From UBA1822 sp963615055 (lineage in GTDB: Bacteria; Bacillota; Negativicutes; Veillonellales; Dialisteraceae), in assembly GCA_963615055.1 (NCBI GenBank), contig CAVEFO010000002.1, positions 1 to 64,000 on the forward strand: a DNA stretch of 64,000 nt, read 5' to 3'. Below are positions 37,701 to 44,410 of this stretch, one piece after another (the stretch's first letter is position 1; each line of letters begins with the position of its first letter). Under the pieces are notes generated by a model. The model ran no database searches. It was not told the origin of the DNA and was given only the letters and a program-made list of their open reading frames with translations. Both the position numbers and the translations under genes were made by a program.

Positions 37701-39501
37701 CTTGGCTTTAGATAAAGCCATCGGAAAGACAGCGAAAGGAAAGTATATTTCGGCGCAGGATGGAGACAGTGTGACCGTCGCGACGAATTTGGTCGAGCTG
37801 GATCAGGCGTTGAAAGATTTTGATGAGACCAGAAACGGTTTGGTTTCTTACGATCAAACAGGGAAACAAATTCAAATCGGATCGGGCGTCGAGGCAGATA
37901 CGATTTCTGCGGGGGCTCGTCGGATAACAAATGTCACGGCGGGCACGGCGGATACGGATGCCGTCAATAAGAAACAACTCGACACGGCGATTGCCGGCAC
38001 AAATTATACGGCGGGGAATGATTATGTCACGGTGGACAATGCGGCCCGCACAATTTCTGTCGATGTTTTGGGTGCAGTTTCGTCAGGGGATACTGGAATC
38101 GTCACCGGCGGGACTGTCTATAATTCGATTGTCAAAAATGCGACGTATAGCGTGAACAGTGATAAGAAGACGGTCACGGTGAAAAACGGGGCGAATCAGA
38201 CGGCATTCACATTGGATTTGGATGGTCTTGCCGACGAAGGCGTAACGTATGAGGCGGGAAATTATATTTCCATATCCGACGCTAACCAAATTTCTGTCGA
38301 CGTCGCAGGGAACGTTTCGTCAGGGAATGCTGGAATCGTCACCGGCGGGACTGTCTATAATTCGATTGTCAAAAATGCGACGTATAGCGTGAACAGTGAC
38401 AAGAAGACCGTCACGGTGAAAAACGGGGCAAATCAGACGGCATTCACATTGGATTTGTCCGGGCTTCCCAGCGGCAGTGGCAGTGGTGTAACCTATGAGG
38501 CCGGTGATCATATTTCCATGTCTTCCGACAATAAGATTTCTGTCACGGCGGATGGGGCTGTGGCGAAGAACAATAGCGGTCTTGTGACAGGTGGCACGGT
38601 GTATGATGCTATTCAAACACAAATCGGGCAAATCACGCCATACACGGGAGATGATGAGACGATTGCCGTCACGGATAAGAAAATTTCCGCCAAGACGGGA
38701 GAGATTGGCTCCGGGGTCAAGACGCTGGTCACGGGGGATACGGCATATCAGGCACTTGTCAAGAACGCAACGTATTCGCTTAATGACGACAAGAAGACAA
38801 TCACGGTGAAGAACGGAGCCGATCAGACCGCCTTCACACTAAATCTGGATGGGCTTGCCGGTGGGAGCGGCACGACGTACGAGGCCGGTGACCATATTTC
38901 TATTTCTTCCGACAATGTGATTTCCGTCAAGACGGATGGGAAGATTGAGAGCGGTAATACCGGTATCGTGACGGGTGGCGCTATCTATGAAAAGGTCGGC
39001 GATACGACGAAACTTTCTGAAGCCGGTCTCGGGGAGAACCTGACGGACAGTGTGCTGAATGTCAATTCCCGCATCGGGAGACTTGACAACGATATTTCGA
39101 AAGCCGGTGCCGGTGCAGCTGCTTTGGCGGCGCTTCGGCCGGAGGCATTCAATCCGTCGGATAAAGTATCGTTTGCGCTGGGCTACGGACACTATCGCGG
39201 CACCAGTGCCGGAGCTTTCGGGGCGTTCTATAAGCCGAATGCCGATACGACGCTCTCTGTCGGCGCTACCATCGGAAATAGCGACTCGATGATGAATGCG
39301 GGTATTTCCTTTAAGCTGGGGAGCCGTGGACAAGGGCTTGGTCTCTACAGCCCGAATGTGGATCTTGTGCGTCAAGTGAATGCGCTTCGCGTGGATAACG
39401 AACTCCTCAAAGCGGATAATGCCAGGATGAAACAGCAAATTGCGTTGATTCTGGCCAATATGGAAATGTCGGGAACGGTGAGGAAATCGGTGAAGGAATA
39501 A
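31795..39501 (+). CDS. Trimeric autotransporter adhesin 3 (YadA-like), 2568 aa
   Basis: Outer-membrane adhesin. Start at ATG 31795 behind AAGAAGGGG. Signal peptide about 1-33 (MALVAFVLGALTMPTVSVVRA). Three head regions of GxxSxAxG repeats (about 55-380, 540-920, 1140-1370) alternate with connectors (KIVHVADGTVNTDAATYGQI type). Modules closely related to adhesin 1 follow (MNSAAYGYQANASGEAATAL, then GSVAEEDEVVSVGGGDVATR), then stalk pieces with two near-identical copies of NATYSVNSDKKTVTVKNGAN at 38130-38460. Anchor about 2435-2509 (VSFALGYGHYRGTSAGAFGA...AGISFKLG), then a 59-residue coiled-coil tail. Shared modules suggest recombination among the three genes. Confidence 0.94.
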   Translation: MKRSNEKKLRMALVAFVLGALTMPTVSVVRAETYTGSDTVTVDAETKEIKVKNMTQVEDENSLALGASALADGTRAFAVGNSAIAQGENAAVFGNGSQATGKNATAFGVNSYAQAEETAALGYYNFATGQYSVAIGSHNDASRTGGTSNAAIGSQNEASGETQSVAIGVLNKATQTTATAVGKGNNAYAGNSAAVGISNKAGAEGATYYSASAFGISNNATAEKASAFGYSNSASGLWSSAFGYSSKASGKYASAVGLKNEASGTLSAAYGFFNTATGKYASALGGYNTAVGENATATGEEVAVYGANSASFGYKNTVGAATKGTDGTITVDATKGNNSYVFGASNTVTANNAIVLGTNVTTVADNSVVIGDQSTSEDANTVSVGYTGGERKIVHVADGTVNTDAATYGQIAKTGQAITLSTDTRDTVNEKDIKGNEIAANDGTVLATFTKVGETLTANDTGFVSGGDLYTEVRPTGSKKVDGVGDYEYIDKDQTTAQNLISLDAAIAENKYQGSDTISIAKADGDTAYTVKVKNMAMSTAATDEAVNGTTKAQGENAVAFGVGAEALAKDAQAFGTGAQVYSDTTLSSYGATGQDGIAIGTEAKTSGSYGIALGKSASAGVGGTIAIGAGAQVYVDSSISASLGAIGLYGIAIGYNAKTSGAQGVAVGYKALASVGGTTAVGREAQAIDLYATAIGAKAQANENESVAAGYTALAKGTFSVAIGSGSQAGARQSLAIGYQAAASADETVAIGRYSKASGSESAVVGGGAIGAGVYSTAIGNSAEAAGQATAAFGSASVALGESATALGNGAKAYANYSIALGRNATVGIESERNADGSSKGNMAQESRYGIAIGDGSQASAFFTLALGPGAYAGGTFSNAIGYQSYATAKGAVAIGTQSVASVATAKETLTDGTSANVSTVSFGHQNGDAYKAYDEGTHTHSSVEERYTDVALSRLTNVAEGKADTDAVNFSQIETVARSGNEEKNGVYIQSSLTDGALNADGTVGKNLAALDAKAVAVTAVNTVSLSTDARDTAKTEQGKKNEIVANDGTVLATFTEMEAVSDTDTGFVSGADLYKEVRPVDGDIVKNGKTTAENLKALEEALAGNAYQGSDTISISKAEGDTAYTVKVKNMAMSEEVEAAASAPTAVGLNAIAFGVGAKASGDYTMVLGHGSEAEGEGATALGADNNVKGQYSVAIGTMNTASSSGGTTSEGTIEEDEVALNAAIGAGNYATGPYYSSAVGVQNSATAAQAVAYGYYNQATGEGASAVGGANTVSGMYATAVGSNNVATGQMATAIGYGNQAVNNMSMAIGTSATATGEGATAIGYQAAASVGPKTESGNTVLTVSFGHDPDDIDPTTLTEETPTGTTYGTTVLSRLTHVADGKSITDAANFGQIAKTGQTVNLGTTTTTVNGKTITANQVAANNGTVLATFTKVGDTLTASDTGFVSGADLYKETREEITSTNYIAKGNTAGANLNALAEKIGEEKGVTDVYDATDTVEDQIYKVANTRVAKDQTVSLATTSGTNATNVIKDADGNVLVTMAAGTVSSGNNNFVSGGQVWANDVKNQSYDVQGDGTVTIKNNVNGTAFTITGIGSGSSIVIGDGAESAHWVDLVWNGAVDDDNVTRGMNSAAYGYQANASGEAATALGYNAQAGGVNSVALGSGSVAEEDEVVSVGGGDVATRRIINVANGTSNSDAATYGQTFKAATVELTSTKNTITSHDGETTVTFKMGAVSNNNTGFISGGQLYTEGRVKGNDYHALDKANTIAQNLEALDAALGNNTSMVVGDEDTHALDISWNQESGEAAGRGTNSAAYGYQANASGEGAVALGYNAKAGGVNSVALGSGSVAEEDNVISVGGGDVETRKIVNVAYGADSHDAAAVGQLIAGASNATSTDKTKAQTATLTFKDTTQTALTIEVPGQGTVDAGDQRLVSGATLYGETRNAIATTNQTLHYVSEQDAANNLLALDKAIGKTAKGKYISAQDGDSVTVATNLVELDQALKDFDETRNGLVSYDQTGKQIQIGSGVEADTISAGARRITNVTAGTADTDAVNKKQLDTAIAGTNYTAGNDYVTVDNAARTISVDVLGAVSSGDTGIVTGGTVYNSIVKNATYSVNSDKKTVTVKNGANQTAFTLDLDGLADEGVTYEAGNYISISDANQISVDVAGNVSSGNAGIVTGGTVYNSIVKNATYSVNSDKKTVTVKNGANQTAFTLDLSGLPSGSGSGVTYEAGDHISMSSDNKISVTADGAVAKNNSGLVTGGTVYDAIQTQIGQITPYTGDDETIAVTDKKISAKTGEIGSGVKTLVTGDTAYQALVKNATYSLNDDKKTITVKNGADQTAFTLNLDGLAGGSGTTYEAGDHISISSDNVISVKTDGKIESGNTGIVTGGAIYEKVGDTTKLSEAGLGENLTDSVLNVNSRIGRLDNDISKAGAGAAALAALRPEAFNPSDKVSFALGYGHYRGTSAGAFGAFYKPNADTTLSVGATIGNSDSMMNAGISFKLGSRGQGLGLYSPNVDLVRQVNALRVDNELLKADNARMKQQIALILANMEMSGTVRKSVKE

Positions 39502-39513
39502 TTTTTTGTTTTG

Positions 39514-39551
39514 TTTTTCATAAGATGTGACATCGCGAGTCTTATGAAAAA
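39514..39551. terminator. Inverted repeat after adhesin 3
   Basis: TTTTTCATAAGA (39514-39525) and TCTTATGAAAAA (39540-39551) form a 12-bp perfect stem 12 bases after the stop codon. The 3' flank is A-rich, so T-run termination would work better on the minus strand; a 3'-end stabiliser is an alternative. Confidence 0.55.
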
Positions 39552-39597
39552 TAAAATGGTTATATGCGTGATAATAATCATCGCGGTGTACTGCTTT

Positions 39598-39747
39598 AGG
39601 TGGAATTGTCGGGTGCAGTGATAAGGATAAAAGTGCGTCACCCCCCCTCATTATTGGGCATCCGGCTTTCCATAATACTTCTCCAACGCCGGAAACGGTT
39701 GTGAAAGGGGCGGCTTTATGGCTGCCTCTTTTGCGTGGAGTGTTTTT
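39598..39747 (+). ncRNA. Adhesin-linked structured element, copy 4
   Basis: GGTGGAATTGTCGGGTGCAG at the 5' side, GGCTTTCCATAATACTTCTCC, CAACGCCGGAAACGGTTG, the arm GAAAGGGGCGGC-TTTATG-GCTGCCTCTTTT, GCGTGGAG, then TTTTT (39743-39747). The arm differs in sequence from the other copies but keeps its pairing, which is the best hint of selected structure. It lies about 100 bases after adhesin 3 and about 115 before larE. Confidence 0.6.
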
Positions 39748-39784
39748 ATGCTTCCGTTGCATGAGAAATACAGCGCGGGAGGCA

Positions 39785-39813
39785 TTGGCGATTTCTTTTG
39801 TTTCCTTTATAAT
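39785..39813 (+). promoter_or_regulatory. Promoter of the lar operon
   Basis: TTGGCG (39785-39790), 17-base spacer, TATAAT (39808-39813), 50 bases before the larE start. Confidence 0.7.
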
Positions 39814-39862
39814 GGGGAAGAATTTTATTTTGAAGGTATAAAATTAAAACGAGGATTTTGGG

Positions 39863-40684
39863 ATGGATAGACTTTCGGAAAAAGAAAAAGTTTTGGAGGA
39901 GCGGCTTCGGCGGATGGGATCGGTTTTGATCGCTTTTTCGGGCGGCGTGGATTCTTCGTATTTATTGCATGTGGCGCATCGGGTGCTGGGAGAGGCGGCG
40001 GAGGCCGTGACGATGCGGCTGGCGACGGTGCCGGCGCGCGAGGGGAAAGAGGCGGAGGAGTTTTGCCGCGAGCACGGGATTAGGCAGCGTGTGCTTTCGG
40101 CCGATCAGCTTTCGATTCCGGGATTTTCGGGCAATCCGCCGGATCGTTGCTATTTGTGCAAGCGGTTTTTGTTTCAGAATTTGAAGAAACTGGCGGCACA
40201 GGACGGTTTTTCTTTCGTGGCGGACGGGACGAATGCGGACGACACGAAGGGGTATCGGCCGGGGCTTGCGGCGCTCTCGGAGCTTTCCATTGTCTCGCCG
40301 CTTTGTGAGGCGGGACTGTCCAAGACAGAGATTCGGGAGTTGTCGCGGCGCGCGGGGCTGGCGACGGCGGATCGGCCTTCGTTTGCGTGTATGGCGACGC
40401 GTTTTCCGTACGGGGCGCAGCTTACGGAGGCGGGGCTTTCGCGGGTGGAGGCGGCGGAGGATTTTCTCTTTGCGCACGGTTTCACGCAATTTCGGGTGCG
40501 GGTGTATGGAGACATCGCGCGCATCGAGGTGCCGGAAGCGGATTTGGTGCGACTTTTGGAGATTCGAGAGAAAACGGTTCGCCGGTTTTCGGAGATTGGA
40601 TTTTTGTACGTGACGATGGATTTGGCGGGGTTCCGATCCGGCTCGATGGATGAAGGACGGACGAAAGGAGGAAGCGGCGCATGA
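39863..40684 (+). CDS. larE: Pyridinium-3,5-bisthiocarboxylate mononucleotide synthase LarE
   Basis: ATP-dependent sulfur insertase of nickel-pincer nucleotide (NPN) synthesis. It adenylylates the pyridinium carboxylates and, in Cys-type enzymes, sacrifices its own Cys sulfur. 273 residues: PP-loop SGGVDSS about 26-32, then DRCYLCKRFLFQNL, ADGTNADDTKGYRPGLAAL, and PSFACMATRFPYG with Cys at residue 176. The Cys is in the same motif as the donor Cys of characterised LarE, so this should be the Cys-sacrificing type rather than the Fe-S type. First gene of larEBC; its TGA overlaps the larB start (ATGA). Confidence 0.93.
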   Translation: MDRLSEKEKVLEERLRRMGSVLIAFSGGVDSSYLLHVAHRVLGEAAEAVTMRLATVPAREGKEAEEFCREHGIRQRVLSADQLSIPGFSGNPPDRCYLCKRFLFQNLKKLAAQDGFSFVADGTNADDTKGYRPGLAALSELSIVSPLCEAGLSKTEIRELSRRAGLATADRPSFACMATRFPYGAQLTEAGLSRVEAAEDFLFAHGFTQFRVRVYGDIARIEVPEADLVRLLEIREKTVRRFSEIGFLYVTMDLAGFRSGSMDEGRTKGGSGA

Positions 40685-41445
40685 TGATGACGGATATTTT
40701 GGAGCGTGTCAGCCTCGGGGAACTTTCTGCGGCAGAGGCGGCGGCGCTCTTATCGGAGGCCGAGAAGGGAAAAACGTATTGCGAGATGGGTTTTGCGAAG
40801 CCGGATACGGGGCGGCGCGCGCGGCAGGGGTTCCCGGAGGTCGTGTATTGCGAAGGGAAACCGGACGCGTATCTGGCGGACATTTTTGAGCGGCTTCTGT
40901 CGGAGAACGGGGAAATTTTCGGGACACGGGCTTCCGAGCGGCAAGCGGAAATCGTGCGGGGGCGCATCCCGGATATTTCCTACGATCCGATTTCGCGCAT
41001 TTTGAAAAAGGAAAGACCGGATAAGGAAAAAATCGGTGGGATCGTCGTCGCCACGGCCGGGACGTCGGATATTCCGGTCGCGGAGGAGGCGGCGCAGACG
41101 GCGGAATTTTTCGGGACGCGCGTCACGCGAGTTTATGACGTGGGCGTGTCAGGGCTGCATCGGCTGCTCTCGCATGAGGAGACGCTGACGGCGGCGCATT
41201 GTGTCGTGGCGGTCGCCGGGATGGAGGGAGCGCTCGCCAGTGTGATCGGTGGGCTTGTCAAAAACCCGGTGATTGCGGTGCCGACGTCGGTCGGATACGG
41301 TGCGAGTTTCCACGGACTGTCGGCGCTTTTGACGATGCTGAATTCTTGTGCGAACGGCATTGTGACGGTGAATATCGACAACGGTTTCGGCGCGGGGTAT
41401 GTGGCGACGCAAATCAATCGTTTGGCGGAAGGGAAAGGGATATGA
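40681..41445 (+). CDS. larB: Pyridinium-3,5-biscarboxylic acid mononucleotide synthase LarB
   Basis: Carboxylates the nicotinate ring of nicotinic acid adenine dinucleotide and hydrolyses the phosphoanhydride, the first step of NPN cofactor synthesis. 254 residues with an N-terminal helical part, then the PurE-like domain: IGGIVVATAGTSDIPVAEEA, VYDVGVSGLHRLL, VVAVAGMEGALASVIGGLV, VIAVPTSVGYGASFHGLSAL and the final NIDNGFGAGYVATQIN. All are LarB signatures. Three ATG codons stand at the start (40681, 40684, 40687). AGGAGG about 9 bases before the first favours 40681. It overlaps both larE and larC by a few bases, showing a tightly coupled operon. Confidence 0.93.
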   Translation: MMMTDILERVSLGELSAAEAAALLSEAEKGKTYCEMGFAKPDTGRRARQGFPEVVYCEGKPDAYLADIFERLLSENGEIFGTRASERQAEIVRGRIPDISYDPISRILKKERPDKEKIGGIVVATAGTSDIPVAEEAAQTAEFFGTRVTRVYDVGVSGLHRLLSHEETLTAAHCVVAVAGMEGALASVIGGLVKNPVIAVPTSVGYGASFHGLSALLTMLNSCANGIVTVNIDNGFGAGYVATQINRLAEGKGI

Positions 41446-43025
41446 TGGAAAAGAAATATTTGTACATTGAGGGGACGAGCGGCATTAGCGGCGATATGTT
41501 CGTCGGCGCGATGATCGATTTGGGTGCGGATTTGGATGTGCTGGGGCGCGCGCTCGATTCCATTCCGGATGAGGGCTTTGGCGTCGATGTGGCGCGCATC
41601 CAAAAGTCCGGGATTGATTGCGTTGATTTCGATGTGTATCTGGAAGAAGATTTGGAAAATTTCGATGACGACATGGCGTATCTCTACGGCACGGAGGAGG
41701 AAGCGGCTGCGGCGGTCGAAGCGTTCCATCGGGCGTGTGAGGAAGCGGAAGAATGGGATGAGGACTGTGGCTGCGGTTGTTGTCATCATGAGGATGAAAC
41801 GGAATGCCAATGCCACCATCATGAGGGCGAAGAAGAGGGTGCGTGTCATTGCCATCATTACGATGAGGATGAAACGGAATGCCATGGTCACCATCATGAG
41901 CACGATGAAGAGCATGATCATGGCCATTGTCACGAACATGGTGAAGAAGAAGGGCACTGCCACTGCCATCATCATGAGGATGGGGCGCCGTGTCACGGTC
42001 ATGGCGAAGACGCCCATCATCACGGCGAAGACGGGCACCATCATCACCACGCGCATCGCAATCTGGCATCCGTGTCGGCCATTATCGACGCGGCGGATAT
42101 GACGCCGCACGCGAAAGAACTGGCGCAGCGGATGTTTCGTATCGTCGCGGAGGCGGAAGCAAAAGCGCATCGGCTGCCGATAGACGAAGTGCATTTTCAC
42201 GAAGTCGGTGCGATTGATTCCGTCGTCGACATCATTTCCGCAGCCGTCTGTTTCGACAATCTCGGTATCACGGATGTCATTGTTCCCGTACTTTGCGAAG
42301 GACGTGGTACGGTTCGCTGCCAACACGGCGTGCTGCCGGTGCCGGTCCCCGCGACGGCGAATATCGCGGAGGCGTATGGGCTGAATTTGCAATTCATGGA
42401 TGTTGCAGGCGAATTTGTCACGCCGACGGGCGCGGCGATTGCGGCGGCGCTTCGGACATCGGATACGCTTCCGGCGCGTTTCACCGTCGAAAAAATCGGA
42501 TGCGGCGCCGGGAAACGCGCATACACAGAGCGCCCCGGTTTCCTTCGCGCGATGCTGATTGCGCCGACGGAGGCGGACGAAGACATTCTGCAATTGACGA
42601 CGGATATCGACGATTCGACGGGCGAAGCGCTGGGCTATACGGCGGAATGCCTCCTGGCAGCGGGAGCGCGCGACGTGCATTTTGCGCCGATTTTCATGAA
42701 AAAAGGACGTCCGGCTTGGGAGCTGTCTGTCCTGTGCGATCGTGAGAAAAAAGAAGCGTTGGAAGAAATTATATTTAAGGAAACGACGACCATCGGCATC
42801 CGCGAGATGCCCGTTTCCAGGACTGTCTTGCCGCGAAAAGAAATGTCGGTCGCGACGCCCTACGGAGATGTCAAGGTAAAAGGCGTCATCCGCGGCGGCG
42901 TTTTCTGCGGCTATCCGGAATACGAATCCGTCCGTCTTCGCGCGAAAGAAACCGGCGCGGCTTTTACGGACGTGTACGACGCGGCAAAGAATAAGGCAGA
43001 ATTGAGGATGGAGGGGCGCGACTGA
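41442..43025 (+). CDS. larC: NPN cofactor nickel insertase LarC with a long His/Cys-rich insert
   Basis: Inserts nickel into the pincer nucleotide using CTP. 527 residues in a single frame; some lactobacilli make LarC by frameshifting between two ORFs. N-terminal IEGTSGISGDMFVGAMIDLGAD, central VDEVHFHEVGAIDSVVDI-like and VPVLCEGRGTVRCQHGVLPVP motifs, FVTPTGAAIAAAL, and C-terminal nucleotide domain (LTTDIDDSTGEALGYTAE, VHFAPIFMKKGRPAWELSVL). Odd: about residues 107-207 contain roughly 34 His and 13 Cys amid Glu/Asp, an extended version of the short His-rich stretch usual in LarC. It is a plausible nickel store. Start overlaps larB stop. No larA or nickel transporter gene is nearby. Confidence 0.93.
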   Translation: MMEKKYLYIEGTSGISGDMFVGAMIDLGADLDVLGRALDSIPDEGFGVDVARIQKSGIDCVDFDVYLEEDLENFDDDMAYLYGTEEEAAAAVEAFHRACEEAEEWDEDCGCGCCHHEDETECQCHHHEGEEEGACHCHHYDEDETECHGHHHEHDEEHDHGHCHEHGEEEGHCHCHHHEDGAPCHGHGEDAHHHGEDGHHHHHAHRNLASVSAIIDAADMTPHAKELAQRMFRIVAEAEAKAHRLPIDEVHFHEVGAIDSVVDIISAAVCFDNLGITDVIVPVLCEGRGTVRCQHGVLPVPVPATANIAEAYGLNLQFMDVAGEFVTPTGAAIAAALRTSDTLPARFTVEKIGCGAGKRAYTERPGFLRAMLIAPTEADEDILQLTTDIDDSTGEALGYTAECLLAAGARDVHFAPIFMKKGRPAWELSVLCDREKKEALEEIIFKETTTIGIREMPVSRTVLPRKEMSVATPYGDVKVKGVIRGGVFCGYPEYESVRLRAKETGAAFTDVYDAAKNKAELRMEGRD

Positions 43026-43061
43026 GGCAGTTTTTGTTTTGATGAAAATTCAAAAAATCTC

Positions 43062-43090
43062 TTGACAGGATTCCCTTCGTTTGATATAGT
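43062..43090 (+). promoter_or_regulatory. Promoter of the T-box controlled transporter genes
   Basis: TTGACA (43062-43067), 17-base spacer, TATAGT (43085-43090), right before the T-box leader and 37 bases past the larC stop. Confidence 0.85.
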
Positions 43091-43096
43091 ATCGCC

Positions 43097-43398
43097 ATAC
43101 ACAAATGGCGAGGACGAAAGAAAGTACGCGTGCACGATCCACAAAGAGAGCCGGTGGGCGGTGGAAACCGGTTGGTGACGGATGCGGAAGTTCCTTTCCG
43201 AGCTGTCCTTCTGAACATGAAAGTAGGAAGGATCGGAGTGATTCGCGTTAAAGAATTGAGAGTTGATTTGAGAAGATAGGGTGGTACCACGGATTGTTTC
43301 GTCCCTCGGTGGCCGCTCTTTTTTTTATTTCTCAAATAATTTGGGTGGTACCGCGATGTGTTCCTGTCGTCCCTTGGATGACGGGACTTTTTTTATGG
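43097..43398 (+). promoter_or_regulatory. T-box leader with one Stem I and two antiterminator/terminator modules
   Basis: tRNA-sensing leader. Stem I base AGGAC/GTCCT with an adjoining GAAAG/CTTTC helix, AGTA loop-E strand facing GAAGTTC, and the apical GGTGGGCGGTGGAAACCGG region. The specifier lies in GAAGTTC: UUC (Phe) fits if one base is skipped, GUU (Val) otherwise. The first T-box AGGGTGGTACCACGG (43278-43292) pairs with CGTCCCT (43300-43306) and is followed by T8. A second T-box GGGTGGTACCGCG (43343-43355) pairs with CGTCCC, and its terminator GTCCC...GGGAC is followed by T7. The gap between modules is about 50 bases, too short for another Stem I. Confidence 0.88.
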
Positions 43399-43413
43399 AA
43401 AGGAAGAAACAAA

Positions 43414-44409
43414 ATGAAGAAATGGATGAGATGGGCGGCAGCGGGTCTGGCGGCAGCGGCGCTTTGCACGGCGGTCGGTTGCGGCGGCAGAGAGAAAGCG
43501 CCGGCCAAGGAAGACGGCAAGAAGAATGTGGCCATCGTGCAGATTATGCAGCACGGGTCGCTTGACGCAGCGAACAAAGGGTTCCTCGATGCTCTCGCGG
43601 AAGCGGGCTACGGGCCGGATAAAATTTCCGTCGATCAGCAAAATGCGCAGGGCGATCAGTCGAATCTGAAGACGATTGCGGCGCGTTTCAAGAGCAATCA
43701 GCCGGATCTCATTTGCGCGATTGCGACGCCGGCGGCGCAGGCGGTCGTAAACGAAATCAAAGACATCCCGGTCGTCGGGATTGCGATCACGGATTATGTC
43801 GGCGCCAAGCTCGTGAAGTCGAATGAGCAGCCGGATACGAATGTGACGGGCGCGAGCGACATGAATCCGGTGGCGGCGCAGATTGATTTGGCAAAGAAGA
43901 TTTTGCCGGACGCCAAGACGGCGGGACTCATTTATTGCTCCTCGGAGGTCAATTCGGAAATTCAAGGCGCGGAGATGAAGAAACGCGCGGATGAGCTCGG
44001 CCTTGCGGTCGTGGAGATGACGGTCTCGAATGTGAATGATATCCAGCAGGTGGCCGAAGCGATGGCCGGCCGCGTCGATTTCATTTATGTGCCGACGGAT
44101 AATGTGATTGCTTCTGCGATCCCGACGCTCGTCAAAGTGACGGATGCGGAGAAAATCCCGGTCTTCGTCGGGGCGGACAGCATGTGCCGTGACGGCGCGT
44201 TTGCTTCGCTTTCCGTGGATTATTACCGCTTGGGGAAACAGGCGGGCACGATGGCGGCAAAGATTCTCAAAGGCGAAGGAAAGCCGCAGACGATGGCGAT
44301 TGAGACGCAGAAGGATCTGGGCGTCATCATCAACGGTCACTCGGCCAAAGTCCTCGGTATCGAAATCCCGGCGGATATCAAGAATACGGCGACGATTGTC
44401 GGGGAATAA
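43414..44409 (+). CDS. ABC transporter substrate-binding lipoprotein, TrpX/DUF534 type, copy 1
   Basis: Periplasmic binding protein of the family whose T-box-linked members carry aromatic amino acids (TrpX and relatives). 331 residues: lipoprotein signal AAAGLAAAALCTAVGCGG, IVQIMQHGSLDAANKGFLDAL, QNAQGDQSNLKTIAARF, ATPAAQAVVNEIKDIPVVGIAITD, GLIYCSSEVNSEIQ, IYVPTDNVIASAIPTLVKV, FVGADSMCRDGAFASLSVDYY. Start at ATG 43414 behind AAAGGAAG; a longer upstream frame runs into the T-box terminator. Control by the T-box is direct from position. No permease or ATPase gene follows; the next gene is a close paralogue. Ligand not determined. Confidence 0.92.
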   Translation: MKKWMRWAAAGLAAAALCTAVGCGGREKAPAKEDGKKNVAIVQIMQHGSLDAANKGFLDALAEAGYGPDKISVDQQNAQGDQSNLKTIAARFKSNQPDLICAIATPAAQAVVNEIKDIPVVGIAITDYVGAKLVKSNEQPDTNVTGASDMNPVAAQIDLAKKILPDAKTAGLIYCSSEVNSEIQGAEMKKRADELGLAVVEMTVSNVNDIQQVAEAMAGRVDFIYVPTDNVIASAIPTLVKVTDAEKIPVFVGADSMCRDGAFASLSVDYYRLGKQAGTMAAKILKGEGKPQTMAIETQKDLGVIINGHSAKVLGIEIPADIKNTATIVGE

Positions 44410-44410
44410 A

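Noticed and set aside
26777..39747. Insertion-sequence remnants as explanation for the adhesin-linked elements
   Set aside because: No transposase fragment, target-site duplication or matching terminal inverted repeats were seen; structure is kept while sequence varies.
41133..42680. 515-codon minus-strand frame with a Met/Phe-rich hydrophobic middle opposite larB/larC
   Set aside because: The apparent membrane segment is the antisense of the His-codon-rich larC insert (CAT/CAC read as ATG/GTG).
43294..43413. Longer N-terminus for the first binding protein
   Set aside because: It would translate the T-box terminator region; the ATG at 43414 has a good site and starts a normal lipoprotein signal.
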